From contig JAHHIH010000009.1 of assembly GCA_019358835.1 (NCBI GenBank), positions 124,001-188,000 on the forward strand: DNA of 64,000 nt, written 5' to 3'. Under the pieces are notes generated by a model, which was given only the letters and a program-made list of their open reading frames with translations, ran no database searches and was not told where the DNA came from. Shown here one piece after another: positions 43,251-51,905 of this stretch. This stretch comes from Tildeniella torsiva UHER 1998/13D (GTDB taxonomy: Bacteria > Cyanobacteriota > Cyanobacteriia > Phormidesmidales > Phormidesmidaceae). A program made the position numbers and the translations under genes. The stretch's first letter is position 1. Every line of letters starts with the position of its first letter.

Positions 43251-46200
43251 TTGTTTTGCGTCCCACGGTTTACTGTGTCTCTAACTCCCAATGGGTTACC
43301 TATCAACCTTAGCCCCTTGCCTCAGCCTGGCCGAGGGGCAGGGGGAGTGGTCTTAGACTCTCAAGGTCATAACCTCTTCAATATGGCCTTAGATGCCATG
43401 CTCATTGCCAACGATCAGGGCCAGTATGTTGAGGCCAACCCTGCTGCATGCAATCTGCTGAACTGTGGTCGAGACCAGATCATTGGCCGCACCATTGCCG
43501 ATTTTTGTGTTCTGCCCTCTGGCGCAAACCTATCTCAGCAGTGGCAGGCGTTTTTGGCGCAGGGCCAGATGCAGGGAGAAATTGCCCTAAGGGTGGGCAA
43601 TGGGGAAGAACGCATTGTAGAGTACGCGGCTACGGCCAACATCTCTCCCCATCTTCACCTGTCTATTTTGCGGGATATAACCGAGCGCAAACAGGCTGAG
43701 GCGCTAAGGGAGCATCTCAATCAGGTGCTGGCCCAACAGGTCAAAGAACGCACCGAGGAGTTACGGGGCGTTCAGACCCGACTCGACCACGAGCACTCTC
43801 TGCTGGACGGCATTCTGAGCAATATTGACGGCGTGGTTTGGTCCCTGGATTTACAAACGATGGCGACTCGCTACGTCAATTCTGCGGTAGAAACCCTCTA
43901 TGGCTATTCTAAGGAGGCTTTTCTCACGGCCCCTGGTCTGTGGCGCAGTCTAATTCATGCCGCCGACCAGCCCAAAATTGAGCAATTTTTAGGGCAACTC
44001 CGCGATCGCGATCGGTTTGATTTGGAGTACCGCATTACCCGAGCCGATGGAGAGCTGCGCTGGGTGCGCGATCGCTCCCGGGTGATTTATGACTCAGCGG
44101 GCAATCCGGCTCGCCTAGACAGGGTTACCACCGACATTACCGAACAAAAGCAGCTAGAGGAAGCCCTGCGTCTGAGTGAAAGTCGGCTGCGGGCCATATT
44201 TCAGCAGGCGGCCCTGGGTATCAACCAGGCGGCCCTAGATGGTCATTTTTTGCAGGCCAACCAGGCCTACTGCGACATGTTGGGCTATAGCGAAGCAGAG
44301 CTACTACAGCTGCGGTATCAAGATATCGCCCATCCCGATGAGTGCCAAGAAACTGAGGCGGCCCTGGCTAAGCTCTATGCCAGGGAGGCCGCTTCGGTTG
44401 CCCTAGAAAAACGCTACTTTCACAAAGACGGCAGCGTGCGGTGGACCAATCTGGTGCTGTCCATTCTACGGGATGCCGATGGGCGGGCCATTTCAGATAT
44501 TGCGATTGTGCAGGACATCAGCGATCGCAAACAGATGGAGCAAGCGTTTGAAGAAGAGCGCAGCCTGTTCATCGGTGGCCCTACGGTTGTGATTCGCTGG
44601 GGGCCAACCGATGACTGGCCCGTAGAGTATGTCTCGCCAAACGTGCAGGCCCAGTTTGGGTACGAACCGAGCGATCTCGTGCAGGGCCGGGTGGCCTTTG
44701 CCGCGCTCATTCACCCAGACGATATTGCCCAGATGCAGGTGGAGGTGAGTGGGGCGGTGGCGGCCCAAACCCCGTTCCACGCCACAGAATATCGGCTGCG
44801 CCACGCCAGCGGCGAATACCGGTGGATCGATGAATTCACGCGGATCATCTATGGAGCCGACGGTACGGTAGTCAAATTTTTGGGCTATATCCAAGACATT
44901 ACCGAGCGCAAGGAAACGGCGCTGGCCCTGCAAAAAAGTGAGGCCACGAAGCGGGCCATGCTGGCGGCGATTCCCGATCTGCTGATGCGGATCGATTGCC
45001 ACGGTCTGCGCTACGACTTTATCTCTGGTGGCGAGATCACCCTCTATGGCAATATCGACCCCCAGCGCCCTCAGTCAATTTACGAGATGCTGCCTAGGTT
45101 GCTGGCCGATCAGCGGCTGCACTTTATTCGCCAGGCGCTTGACACCGGGGAGCGGCAGATCTACGAATACACCATTACCGTAGATGGCAAACCCTACTAC
45201 GAAGAAGCGCGGATTGTGCCCTTGGAGGGGGACGAAGCGTTGGTTATGGTGCGGGATGTAACTGGTCGGGTAATGGCGGAGAAGGCTTTGCGTGAGAGCC
45301 AGCAGCGCTTCCAGGCGATCTTCGACCAGATGTATCAGTTTATTGGCCTGCTAACCCCAGAAGGCATTCTGCTAGAGGCCAATCAGACCGCGCTGGCCTT
45401 TGGTGGCTTTAATCGAGAAGACGTGGTGGGTCGCCCGTTTTGGGAGGCGGGCTGGTGGACGCTTTCCCTTGAGACCCAGTCCCGGCTCAAGCAGGCGATC
45501 GCGACGGCCAGCCAGGGAGAGTTCGTCCGTTATGAGGTGCAGATTCAGGGGGCCGACCAGCAGCTGATCACTATTGACTTCTCCCTACGGCCTGTGTTGG
45601 ATGACCAGGGCCAGGTGGTGCTGCTGATTCCGGAGGGGCGTGACATCACCCAGCGCAAGCGCATGGAAGAAGAACTCCAGCGCACCAAAATCTTTTTAGA
45701 GCAGACCAGCGCCATCGCCCGCGTGGGCGGTTGGGAAGTCGATTTACAGCAGGAAATGGTCTATTGGACGCCAACGACGCAGGAGATCCATGAAGTAGAG
45801 GCTGATTTTAAGCCAACTCTAGCGATGGCTCTTGACTTTTATCTGGAGGGAATCAATCGCCAGCGCATCACTGCAGCCGTAGAGCAATGCCGCCACACGG
45901 GGCAGCCGTGGGATGAAAAGCTGCAAATAGTGACCGCTAAGGGCAATCTGCGCTGGGTGCGATCGCTAGGGCAAGCCGAGTTCATCACCGGGAACTGCGT
46001 GCGCATCTTTGGAGCGTTTCAGGATATCGATGCCCAGATGCGGGTAGAAATGCAGCTCCAAGAGTTGACGCAGGAGCTTCAGCAGGCAAACGAAGAACTC
46101 AATCGGATTGCCACCACCGATGCCCTTACTCGGGTGGCCAATCGTCGCCATTTCGATCAGGTGTTCACCCATGAGTGGGTGCGGGCCCAGCGAGCCACCA

Positions 46201-46649
46201 CCTCCCTCGCTCTGATTATGTGCGATGTGGACTATTTCAAGCCCTACAACGACCACTATGGCCACCCGGCTGGCGATCGATGCCTGCAACAGGTGGCCCA
46301 CCTGCTAAAGGCACACATTCAACGCCCTGGGGACGTGCTGGCTCGCTACGGTGGCGAAGAATTTGTGGTGCTGCTGCCCCAAACTACGCTGGAGGGGGCC
46401 ATGGCGGTGGCCGCCAGAATTCAGCACCAGTTTACCCAGGCCCGGCTCCCCCACGGGTTTTCCTCGGTGGCTGACCACATTACCTTGAGCTTTGGCATTG
46501 CCTGCTGTGTGCCCCGCTCAGAGACCTTGCCCAGCGGGCTACTGGCCGCTGCCGATGCCGCCCTATACCAAGCCAAACTGGCGGGCCGCAATCGCTACTG
46601 CATTGGTACTAGCGATCGGGTTATTGTCCCGAATTTGCCAAGAGACTGA
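43251..46649 (+). CDS. Seven-PAS GGDEF diguanylate cyclase
   Basis: 1132 residues with no transmembrane segment, so soluble. Seven PAS/PAC units can be counted by their C-terminal ends: LRDITERKQAE, TTDITEQKQLEE, VQDISDRKQMEQ, IQDITERKETA, VRDVTGRVMAE, GRDITQRKRMEE and FQDIDAQMRVE. The GGDEF domain follows with GGEEF at 1034-1038 and an inhibitory RxxD (RPGD) five residues before it. No EAL domain. It makes cyclic di-GMP in response to internal redox, light or ligand cues. The start is a TTG; an in-frame ATG at 43383 begins near the first PAS domain. Its last 55 bases overlap the convergent exported-protein gene. Confidence 0.88.
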   Translation: MFCVPRFTVSLTPNGLPINLSPLPQPGRGAGGVVLDSQGHNLFNMALDAMLIANDQGQYVEANPAACNLLNCGRDQIIGRTIADFCVLPSGANLSQQWQAFLAQGQMQGEIALRVGNGEERIVEYAATANISPHLHLSILRDITERKQAEALREHLNQVLAQQVKERTEELRGVQTRLDHEHSLLDGILSNIDGVVWSLDLQTMATRYVNSAVETLYGYSKEAFLTAPGLWRSLIHAADQPKIEQFLGQLRDRDRFDLEYRITRADGELRWVRDRSRVIYDSAGNPARLDRVTTDITEQKQLEEALRLSESRLRAIFQQAALGINQAALDGHFLQANQAYCDMLGYSEAELLQLRYQDIAHPDECQETEAALAKLYAREAASVALEKRYFHKDGSVRWTNLVLSILRDADGRAISDIAIVQDISDRKQMEQAFEEERSLFIGGPTVVIRWGPTDDWPVEYVSPNVQAQFGYEPSDLVQGRVAFAALIHPDDIAQMQVEVSGAVAAQTPFHATEYRLRHASGEYRWIDEFTRIIYGADGTVVKFLGYIQDITERKETALALQKSEATKRAMLAAIPDLLMRIDCHGLRYDFISGGEITLYGNIDPQRPQSIYEMLPRLLADQRLHFIRQALDTGERQIYEYTITVDGKPYYEEARIVPLEGDEALVMVRDVTGRVMAEKALRESQQRFQAIFDQMYQFIGLLTPEGILLEANQTALAFGGFNREDVVGRPFWEAGWWTLSLETQSRLKQAIATASQGEFVRYEVQIQGADQQLITIDFSLRPVLDDQGQVVLLIPEGRDITQRKRMEEELQRTKIFLEQTSAIARVGGWEVDLQQEMVYWTPTTQEIHEVEADFKPTLAMALDFYLEGINRQRITAAVEQCRHTGQPWDEKLQIVTAKGNLRWVRSLGQAEFITGNCVRIFGAFQDIDAQMRVEMQLQELTQELQQANEELNRIATTDALTRVANRRHFDQVFTHEWVRAQRATTSLALIMCDVDYFKPYNDHYGHPAGDRCLQQVAHLLKAHIQRPGDVLARYGGEEFVVLLPQTTLEGAMAVAARIQHQFTQARLPHGFSSVADHITLSFGIACCVPRSETLPSGLLAAADAALYQAKLAGRNRYCIGTSDRVIVPNLPRD

Positions 46650-47170
46650 AGCCGCTGTCTTCGCCCCATCCACAGGGGGTAGCCGTTGGCATCGCGCAGC
46701 TGCAAGATTCGATCGCCCTGGGTCACCTCAGCGGCCATCAGCACCGCTTGACCATTCCAGTCATTTCGAAAGCCCGTTACCTCTAGGGGCTGATGGAAAT
46801 CAATCTCAAAACCCTGATCATCCAGATACCAATCTGGCCCCAGGTGCACCGTCAGCGTTTCTTGCGCCGTAGTCAGGTTCAGAAACACTCCCTGGTGGCC
46901 ACCGTAGCGACTTATCTCGGTGGCTGTACCTTGCAGAGTTTCTACCTTGTCAGGGTCAAACACACCGCCGTTGACGCAGGGCATGCCTCCCCCCCCTTGC
47001 CCCATACCTGGGCCGCCTTGCCAGCGATCGCCCATCATGTGGCGACCCATGGGCCACCAGCCGGTCTGGTTTTGGGCTTTCAGTGGAGTCGCGGTCAAGG
47101 CCAGGGTGGCGATACTGGCACCGGCCAGGGCTGAAAGCGCGATCGCCAGTGAAACAAGCTTAGTGGTCAT
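46595..47170 (-). CDS. Exported Met/His-containing beta-rich protein, possibly copper-linked
   Basis: 191 residues from the ATG at 47170, preceded by GGAGGG eight bases upstream; a 14-codon extension lacks support. It has a classic signal peptide (LVSLAIALSALAGASIATLA, then LTATPLKAQ). The mature start is rich in Trp, Met and His (WWPMGRHMMGDRW) and glycine, a possible metal-binding segment. The rest reads as an OB-like beta barrel: VETLQGTATEIS, LTVHLGPDWYLD and LEVTGFRNDWNGQAVLMAA. It lies divergent from the copper chaperone/CopA block, 296 bases away, which suggests a role in periplasmic metal handling; that is inference. I do not recognise the family name. Confidence 0.75.
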   Translation of the reverse strand: MTTKLVSLAIALSALAGASIATLALTATPLKAQNQTGWWPMGRHMMGDRWQGGPGMGQGGGGMPCVNGGVFDPDKVETLQGTATEISRYGGHQGVFLNLTTAQETLTVHLGPDWYLDDQGFEIDFHQPLEVTGFRNDWNGQAVLMAAEVTQGDRILQLRDANGYPLWMGRRQRLQSLGKFGTITRSLVPMQ

Positions 47171-47264
47171 GGGAAAGCCCTCCTTTGGGTGGCTAAACCT
47201 CACCGACGGCAACCCGCCAAACGGCCTAGCATAAGGAGAAATGGCAGGACGGGTTCTTGCTTAC

Positions 47265-47280
47265 ACAGGCAAAAGCCTGT
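47265..47280. promoter_or_regulatory. Palindrome between the two copper-linked transcription units
   Basis: ACAGGC-AAAA-GCCTGT is a perfect hairpin 95 bases upstream of the exported-protein start on the minus strand. It could be an operator or leader hairpin; no regulator can be assigned. Confidence 0.35.
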
Positions 47281-47406
47281 CCTAGGATGCTCTCTTACTC
47301 TGTGGCGGACTGTAGCGGATCGCCTCTATAGCTCTAGCTTAGATCCCCGGTTTGGCGGGTAAGGCAGGTTCGCAACAAAAGCATGAATATTGATACAAAT
47401 ACCCCC

Positions 47407-47438
47407 TTGACTCTCCAGTTCACTGGAGCCTCCAAGAT
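47407..47438 (+). promoter_or_regulatory. MerR-type promoter/operator of the copper block
   Basis: TTGACT (-35, 47407-47412) and CAAGAT (-10, 47433-47438) are separated by 20 bases, the over-long spacing typical of MerR-activated promoters. The spacer begins with a perfect dyad CTCCAG-TTCA-CTGGAG (47413-47428), the CueR/CoaR-like operator style. The chaperone gene starts 28 bases downstream, behind GGAGG. No merR-type gene lies in the window. Confidence 0.75.
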
Positions 47439-47466
47439 AGACCCATGCAATTTTGGAGGTTGATCC

Positions 47467-47661
47467 ATGCCCCTTTCCCTCACCGTGCCTAACCTGGCCT
47501 GCTCTGCTTGCGTCGAGACTGTGACCAAAGCGATTCAGGCTGTCGATGCCACAGCCCAGGTCGCCGCCGACCCCAAAACCAAAGCGGTCACCGTTGCCAC
47601 CGAAGCCTCTGAAGCCGATATCAAGCAGGCGATCGCTGCCGCAGGCTACACCGTGGCCTAG
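47467..47661 (+). CDS. Small HMA-domain copper chaperone (CopZ/Atx1-like)
   Basis: 64 residues, a single heavy-metal-associated domain. The metal-binding loop is [15 protein letters not shown], with CxxC at the usual place. The end [13 protein letters not shown] is typical of the fold. It probably delivers Cu(I) to the adjacent CopA. The loop lacks the M of the usual MxCxxC (here LACSAC). It is preceded by a good ribosome-binding site and by a MerR-type promoter, and CopA starts 47 bases after it. Confidence 0.92.
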   Translation: MPLSLTVPNLACSACVETVTKAIQAVDATAQVAADPKTKAVTVATEASEADIKQAIAAAGYTVA

Positions 47662-47708
47662 AGCCGACCTTACAGAATCTCAAACCCCATCTAGTTAGGA
47701 GGGAATCT

Positions 47709-49958
47709 ATGGAAAATCAAATTCTTAAGCTACGAGGCATGAGTTGCGCCGCCTGCGCCAGCAACATCGAAGAGGCGATTCGCGCGGTGCCCGGTGTCGA
47801 AGCCTGCAACGTTAACTTTGGTGCCGAGCAGGCCGCCGTCACCTACGACCCCCACCAGACCAACCTAACCTACATTCAGGCGGCGGTGGATGAGGCGGGC
47901 TACAAAGCCCAACCCCTAAAGGATGTGATGGCTCCAGAAGACGATGCCGAGCGGCGCGAGCGGGCCGCCGAGAACCGCCAGCTCACCCGCAAAGCCGGGG
48001 TTAGCCTGGTGGTTGGGGGCATTTTGGTCATCGGCTCGCTACCGATGATGCTGGGCCTGCCTATTCCCTTTATCCCCATATGGTTGCACAACCCCTGGTT
48101 TCAGCTGGTGCTGACCACGCCTGTGCTGTTCTGGGCGGGCAATTCCTTTTTTATCAACGCCTGGAAAGCCCTCAAGCGCCATTCTGCCAGCATGGATACG
48201 TTGGTTGCCGTAGGCACCGGCACCGCCTTTCTCTACTCGCTGTTTCCCACCGTCTATCCCCAGTGGTTTATCGACCAGGGGCTGAATCCGGACGTGTATT
48301 TTGAAGCCGCCGCCGTGATTGTCGCGCTGATTTTGCTGGGTCGCCTGCTGGAGAACCGGGCCAAGGGGCAGACTTCAGAAGCGATTCGCAAGCTAATGGG
48401 CTTGCAGGCCAAAACCGCGCGGGTGATTCGCGACGGACGAGAATTCGACATTCCCATTGCTGAAGTGGTGCTGGGCGACGTGATTCTGGTGCGCCCCGGT
48501 GAAAAAATCCCCGTCGATGGCGCAATCATCGACGGGGCCTCGACCCTGGATGAGGCGATGGTGACGGGCGAAAGCGTGCCCGTGCAGAAAACCGTGGGCG
48601 ACGAGGTGATTGGGGCCACGCTGAATAAAACCGGCAGCTTTAAGTTTCGCGCCACTCGCGTCGGCAAAGATACGTTCTTGGCGCAGATCGTCAAGCTGGT
48701 GCAGCAGGCCCAGGGGTCAAAGGCCCCAATTCAGAAAATGGCCGACCAGGTAACGTCGTGGTTTGTGCCGGTGGTGATGGCGATCGCGATTCTCACCTTC
48801 ATCGTCTGGTATAACGTCATGGGCAACGTGACGATGGCGCTGATTACCACCGTGGGCGTGCTGATTATTGCCTGTCCCTGTGCCCTGGGCCTGGCGACGC
48901 CGACCTCGATCATGGTTGGCACCGGCAAAGGCGCTGAGAACGGCATTTTGATCAAAGGGGCCGACAGCCTGGAACTGGCCCACAAAATCCAGACCATCGT
49001 GCTGGATAAGACAGGGACGATTACCCAGGGCAAGCCGACCGTAACCGATTACCTGACCGTCAACGGCACCGCTACCGAGCTGCACCTGCTGAAACTGGCA
49101 GGAACGCTGGAACGCAACTCTGAGCATCCCCTGGCCGAAGCCGTGGTCAACTATGCCCAAGCCCAAGGGGTGACTTTGGAGGAGGCCCAAGGCTTTGAAG
49201 CCGTGGCCGGTAGCGGCGTCCAGGGTTCTGTGGCCGGTCAACGAGTGCAGATCGGCACCCACCGCTGGATGACGGAACTGGGCATTGCCACCGATCGCCT
49301 GCAAACCCAGTGGGAGCAGCTAGAATCCCAGGGCCGCACGGTGGTGTGGCTGGCGGTGGATGGCACAGTCGAGGCGATTTTGGCGATCGCCGATGCAGTC
49401 AAGCCCTCCTCTGCCGCCGCCATTGCCACCCTGCAACGCATGGGCCTAGAGGTGGTGATGCTGACCGGCGACAACCGCCGCACCGCCGAGGCGATCGCCC
49501 GCGAAGTCGGCATTACCCGCGTCTTTGCCGAAGTGCGCCCCGACCAAAAAGCCGCCCAGGTCGAAGGTCTGCAACGGGAAGGCAAGGTAGTCGCCATGGT
49601 CGGCGACGGCATCAACGACGCCCCAGCCCTCGCTCAAGCGGATGTCGGCATGGCGATCGGCACGGGCACGGATGTGGCGATCGCCGCCAGCGACATCACC
49701 CTGATCTCCGGCGACCTGCACGGCATTGTCACCGCCATTCAGCTCTCCCGCGCCACCATGGCCAACATTCGCCAAAACTTGTTCTTCGCCTTCATCTACA
49801 ACGTCGCGGGCATCCCGATCGCAGCTGGTATTCTCTACCCCATCTTTGGCTGGCTGCTCAGTCCGATCATCGCCGGAGCGGCCATGGCCTTTAGCTCAGT
49901 GTCGGTAGTGACGAACGCGCTGCGATTGCGGAACTTTCGGCCCAGATTGCAAGAGTAA
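47709..49958 (+). CDS. copA: Copper-translocating P1B-type ATPase
   Basis: 749 residues. One N-terminal HMA domain with GMSCAAC. Eight predicted membrane helices. The ion-selectivity motif is [15 protein letters not shown] (C389-P-C391), the phosphorylated aspartate is D433 in [11 protein letters not shown], and the hinge motif is [18 protein letters not shown]. The HP motif SEHPLAEAV is present. It exports or delivers Cu(I) across the plasma or thylakoid membrane; cyanobacteria use CtaA and PacS paralogues for these two jobs, and location cannot be read here. It sits in a copper block between the small chaperone and a cupredoxin protein. Confidence 0.95.
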   Translation: MENQILKLRGMSCAACASNIEEAIRAVPGVEACNVNFGAEQAAVTYDPHQTNLTYIQAAVDEAGYKAQPLKDVMAPEDDAERRERAAENRQLTRKAGVSLVVGGILVIGSLPMMLGLPIPFIPIWLHNPWFQLVLTTPVLFWAGNSFFINAWKALKRHSASMDTLVAVGTGTAFLYSLFPTVYPQWFIDQGLNPDVYFEAAAVIVALILLGRLLENRAKGQTSEAIRKLMGLQAKTARVIRDGREFDIPIAEVVLGDVILVRPGEKIPVDGAIIDGASTLDEAMVTGESVPVQKTVGDEVIGATLNKTGSFKFRATRVGKDTFLAQIVKLVQQAQGSKAPIQKMADQVTSWFVPVVMAIAILTFIVWYNVMGNVTMALITTVGVLIIACPCALGLATPTSIMVGTGKGAENGILIKGADSLELAHKIQTIVLDKTGTITQGKPTVTDYLTVNGTATELHLLKLAGTLERNSEHPLAEAVVNYAQAQGVTLEEAQGFEAVAGSGVQGSVAGQRVQIGTHRWMTELGIATDRLQTQWEQLESQGRTVVWLAVDGTVEAILAIADAVKPSSAAAIATLQRMGLEVVMLTGDNRRTAEAIAREVGITRVFAEVRPDQKAAQVEGLQREGKVVAMVGDGINDAPALAQADVGMAIGTGTDVAIAASDITLISGDLHGIVTAIQLSRATMANIRQNLFFAFIYNVAGIPIAAGILYPIFGWLLSPIIAGAAMAFSSVSVVTNALRLRNFRPRLQE

Positions 49959-49966
49959 GAGAGGGA

Positions 49967-50048
49967 AGTTTTGAATTTTGAGTTTTGAATTTTGAGTTAC
50001 AAGCCTCCATAGAGAACTCAAAACTAAACACTTAAAACTCAAAACTCT
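49967..50048. repeat. AT-rich imperfect inverted repeat
   Basis: Two direct copies of TTTTGAATTTTGAG lie on the left, and the complementary ACTCAAAACT / AAAACTCAAAACTC lies on the right, between copA and the cupredoxin gene. It resembles AT-rich small dispersed repeats of cyanobacteria. A polypyrimidine stretch rich in CCCC follows before the next ribosome-binding site. Confidence 0.55.
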
Positions 50049-50101
50049 TCCCCACTCCCCACCCCCCACTCCTCTCCCCCCCATCCCCCAGGAGCTTTCC
50101 G

Positions 50102-51061
50102 ATGAAACCTAGGCACCTTCCCCTCACCACCCTCGCCAGTCTGACCATCTCGCTTAGCCTCGCCACCGGCACTCCGGCCCAAATGAACCACGATGACATG
50201 GCCCCTACCTCGACCGGCCAGTTCCAACGCATTGAGCAACCGCTCTGGTCTAAGGTAGCGGTCACTGGGGCTGGACTAGGGCTGATTGGCCTAGAACTAT
50301 GGTGGTTCTTGCTCAGCAAGCCTAAGTCGCGCCAGGCTACCACCACGGGCGGCGTGCAAGAGGTCACCGTCACCGTCGATGGCGGCTACGACCCCAACCA
50401 TATCGTCGTGCAGGCGGGGCAGCCGGTGCGGCTCAACTTCTACCGCAAAGACCCCAGCAGCTGTCTCGAAGAAGTGCGCTTCCCTGACTTTCGCATTGCC
50501 CAGGGGCTGCCGGTGAACCAGACGACGGCGATCGAGTTTACCCCCACCCAGCCGGGCCGCTACGAGTTTGCCTGCGGCATGAATATGTTTCGCGGCACGG
50601 TGGAAGTTGTCGCTGAGGACGGTGAATTGTCCCCTGCTGTCGCCACCGCCAAGGCAGAGCCGATCGACCATCAGCCCCATCATTCAGTGGAACCCGCGAC
50701 CGATCCCGTTCTGGTGCCAGAGGTAGCTGAGGCGACGCTCACCCCTGAGGGCATGCAAACGGCCTCAGTGACGGTGACTAAGGGCTATCAGCCCAACCGC
50801 ATTGTTGTCGAATCGGGGCGGCCCGTGCGGCTCGACTTTCGGCGAGAGACCCATAGCGGCTGCTATGCCCAACTGCTGATTCCTGATTTTGGGATTGCGG
50901 TAGATTTGCCCGAAGGCGAGACTGTCTCGGTCGAATTCACGCCGACAGCACCCGGCGAGTACCAGTTTATGTGCGGCATGAAAATGAACTTCGGCACCAT
51001 TGAGGTGCGCCCTGGTGCAGGCTCGGTGAATGGCAAAACAACTGCCCATGCCGCCGCTTAA
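50102..51061 (+). CDS. Tandem cupredoxin-domain protein
   Basis: 319 residues. A signal-like N-terminus (residues 1-27) is followed by a membrane segment (50-71, KVAVTGAGLGLIGLELWWFL). Two homologous cupredoxin domains occupy residues 86-170 and 218-303. Each has a proximal Cys (C121, C254) and a YEFACGMNM-type end: C158/M160/M162 in the first, C291/M293/M295 in the second. Classical type 1 His ligands are absent, so Cu(I) binding by Cys and Met is more likely than electron transfer. The two domains read as an internal duplication. It follows copA on the same strand and is probably cotranscribed. Confidence 0.88.
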   Translation: MKPRHLPLTTLASLTISLSLATGTPAQMNHDDMAPTSTGQFQRIEQPLWSKVAVTGAGLGLIGLELWWFLLSKPKSRQATTTGGVQEVTVTVDGGYDPNHIVVQAGQPVRLNFYRKDPSSCLEEVRFPDFRIAQGLPVNQTTAIEFTPTQPGRYEFACGMNMFRGTVEVVAEDGELSPAVATAKAEPIDHQPHHSVEPATDPVLVPEVAEATLTPEGMQTASVTVTKGYQPNRIVVESGRPVRLDFRRETHSGCYAQLLIPDFGIAVDLPEGETVSVEFTPTAPGEYQFMCGMKMNFGTIEVRPGAGSVNGKTTAHAAA

Positions 51062-51064
51062 CGG

Positions 51065-51104
51065 GGTGTCAGGGATAGAGACCGGGTTCTCTACCCCTGA
51101 CACC
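51065..51104 (+). terminator. Strong stem-loop after the cupredoxin gene
   Basis: GGTGTCAGGGATAGAGA (51065-51081) pairs with TCTCTACCCCTGACACC (51088-51104) with one mismatch over 17 bp, loop CCGGGT. No T-tract follows, so it may be a processing or mRNA-stabilising structure rather than a true terminator. Confidence 0.5.
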
Positions 51105-51217
51105 TCAAAGGGGCCAACTAATTAAGGTGAGTGAAGAACACGGGCGTAGACTGGGGCGGCGCGAGTACCCTGGCAACGGGGATGAACCTGGCCAACCCCG
51201 TGAGGTGCCGCCAAACT

Positions 51218-51820
51218 ATGCTGATCTACGGGCTGTGTTTTATTGTCGGGGGCATTTTTGTCTTGCTGGCCGCCGTCGGCGGGCTCGATGGCGTAGACAT
51301 TGACACCGATTTTGATTTTGATGTCGAAGCGTCCGCCAATATTGACGACATTGACGGGGGCACTCAAATTGACCAGACGCTGACGGCCCTGCGCGATCGC
51401 TGGTGGCTGCCCTTCCTCAGTCTGCGGTTTTGGACTTTTGCCCTCTGCTTCTTTGGTCTGGCGGGGCTACTGCTCAACCTGGTGCAGCCCGACCTGGCGG
51501 GGTGGCTGGGGGCGCTAATTGCGGCGCTGATGGGGCTGTTTTGCGGGCTGGTGGCGGCGCTGGTGCTGCGATCGCTCGGTCGCCAATCCGTCAGCAGCCT
51601 GATTCGCCCCGAAACCCTGACTGGCCAGATCGCCACCGTGGAAATTCCCTTTGATACCAACAGCCGGGGTAAAGTCAGCCTCAGCCTCGGCGGCTCCACC
51701 ATCAGCTTTTTTGCCATTACCCAGGAAGAGCGCGAGTTTCACGTCGGTGAAACGGTGCTGGTGGTAGGCATGGAGCGAGATAAGTTGTGGGTGGCTGCGG
51801 CGGAGGGGGTGGATGTGTAG
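51218..51820 (+). CDS. NfeD-like membrane protein
   Basis: 200 residues from the ATG at 51218; a GTG at 51131 would add 29 residues before the first helix. Three hydrophobic stretches (MLIYGLCFIVGGIFVLLAAV, FWTFALCFFGLAGLLLNL, LIAALMGLFCGLVAALVL) lead to a cytosolic OB-like domain (IRPETLTGQIATVEIPFD, FHVGETVLVVGMERDKLWV). This is the NfeD arrangement seen next to flotillins. An acidic Asp-rich loop (DGVDIDTDFDFDVEA) lies between helix 1 and 2. It is followed by two flotillin genes and probably forms a membrane-microdomain complex with them. Confidence 0.82.
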   Translation: MLIYGLCFIVGGIFVLLAAVGGLDGVDIDTDFDFDVEASANIDDIDGGTQIDQTLTALRDRWWLPFLSLRFWTFALCFFGLAGLLLNLVQPDLAGWLGALIAALMGLFCGLVAALVLRSLGRQSVSSLIRPETLTGQIATVEIPFDTNSRGKVSLSLGGSTISFFAITQEEREFHVGETVLVVGMERDKLWVAAAEGVDV

Positions 51821-51822
51821 GT

Positions 51823-51862
51823 GGATGGGTGCGTAGGGGTAGACCCACGTGTCTGCCCTAGG
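51823..51862. repeat. Dispersed hairpin repeat, copy 2
   Basis: GTGGATGGGTGCGTAGGGGT followed by AGACCCACGTGTCTGCCCTA matches the repeat at 36837. The arms can pair as TAGGGG-AGAC / GTCT-CCCTA. It sits between the nfeD-like and first flotillin genes. Confidence 0.6.
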
Positions 51863-51905
51863 GCGATGGCGGCGAAAATTTTGGCACATCAAGGAGCACG
51901 CAGGT

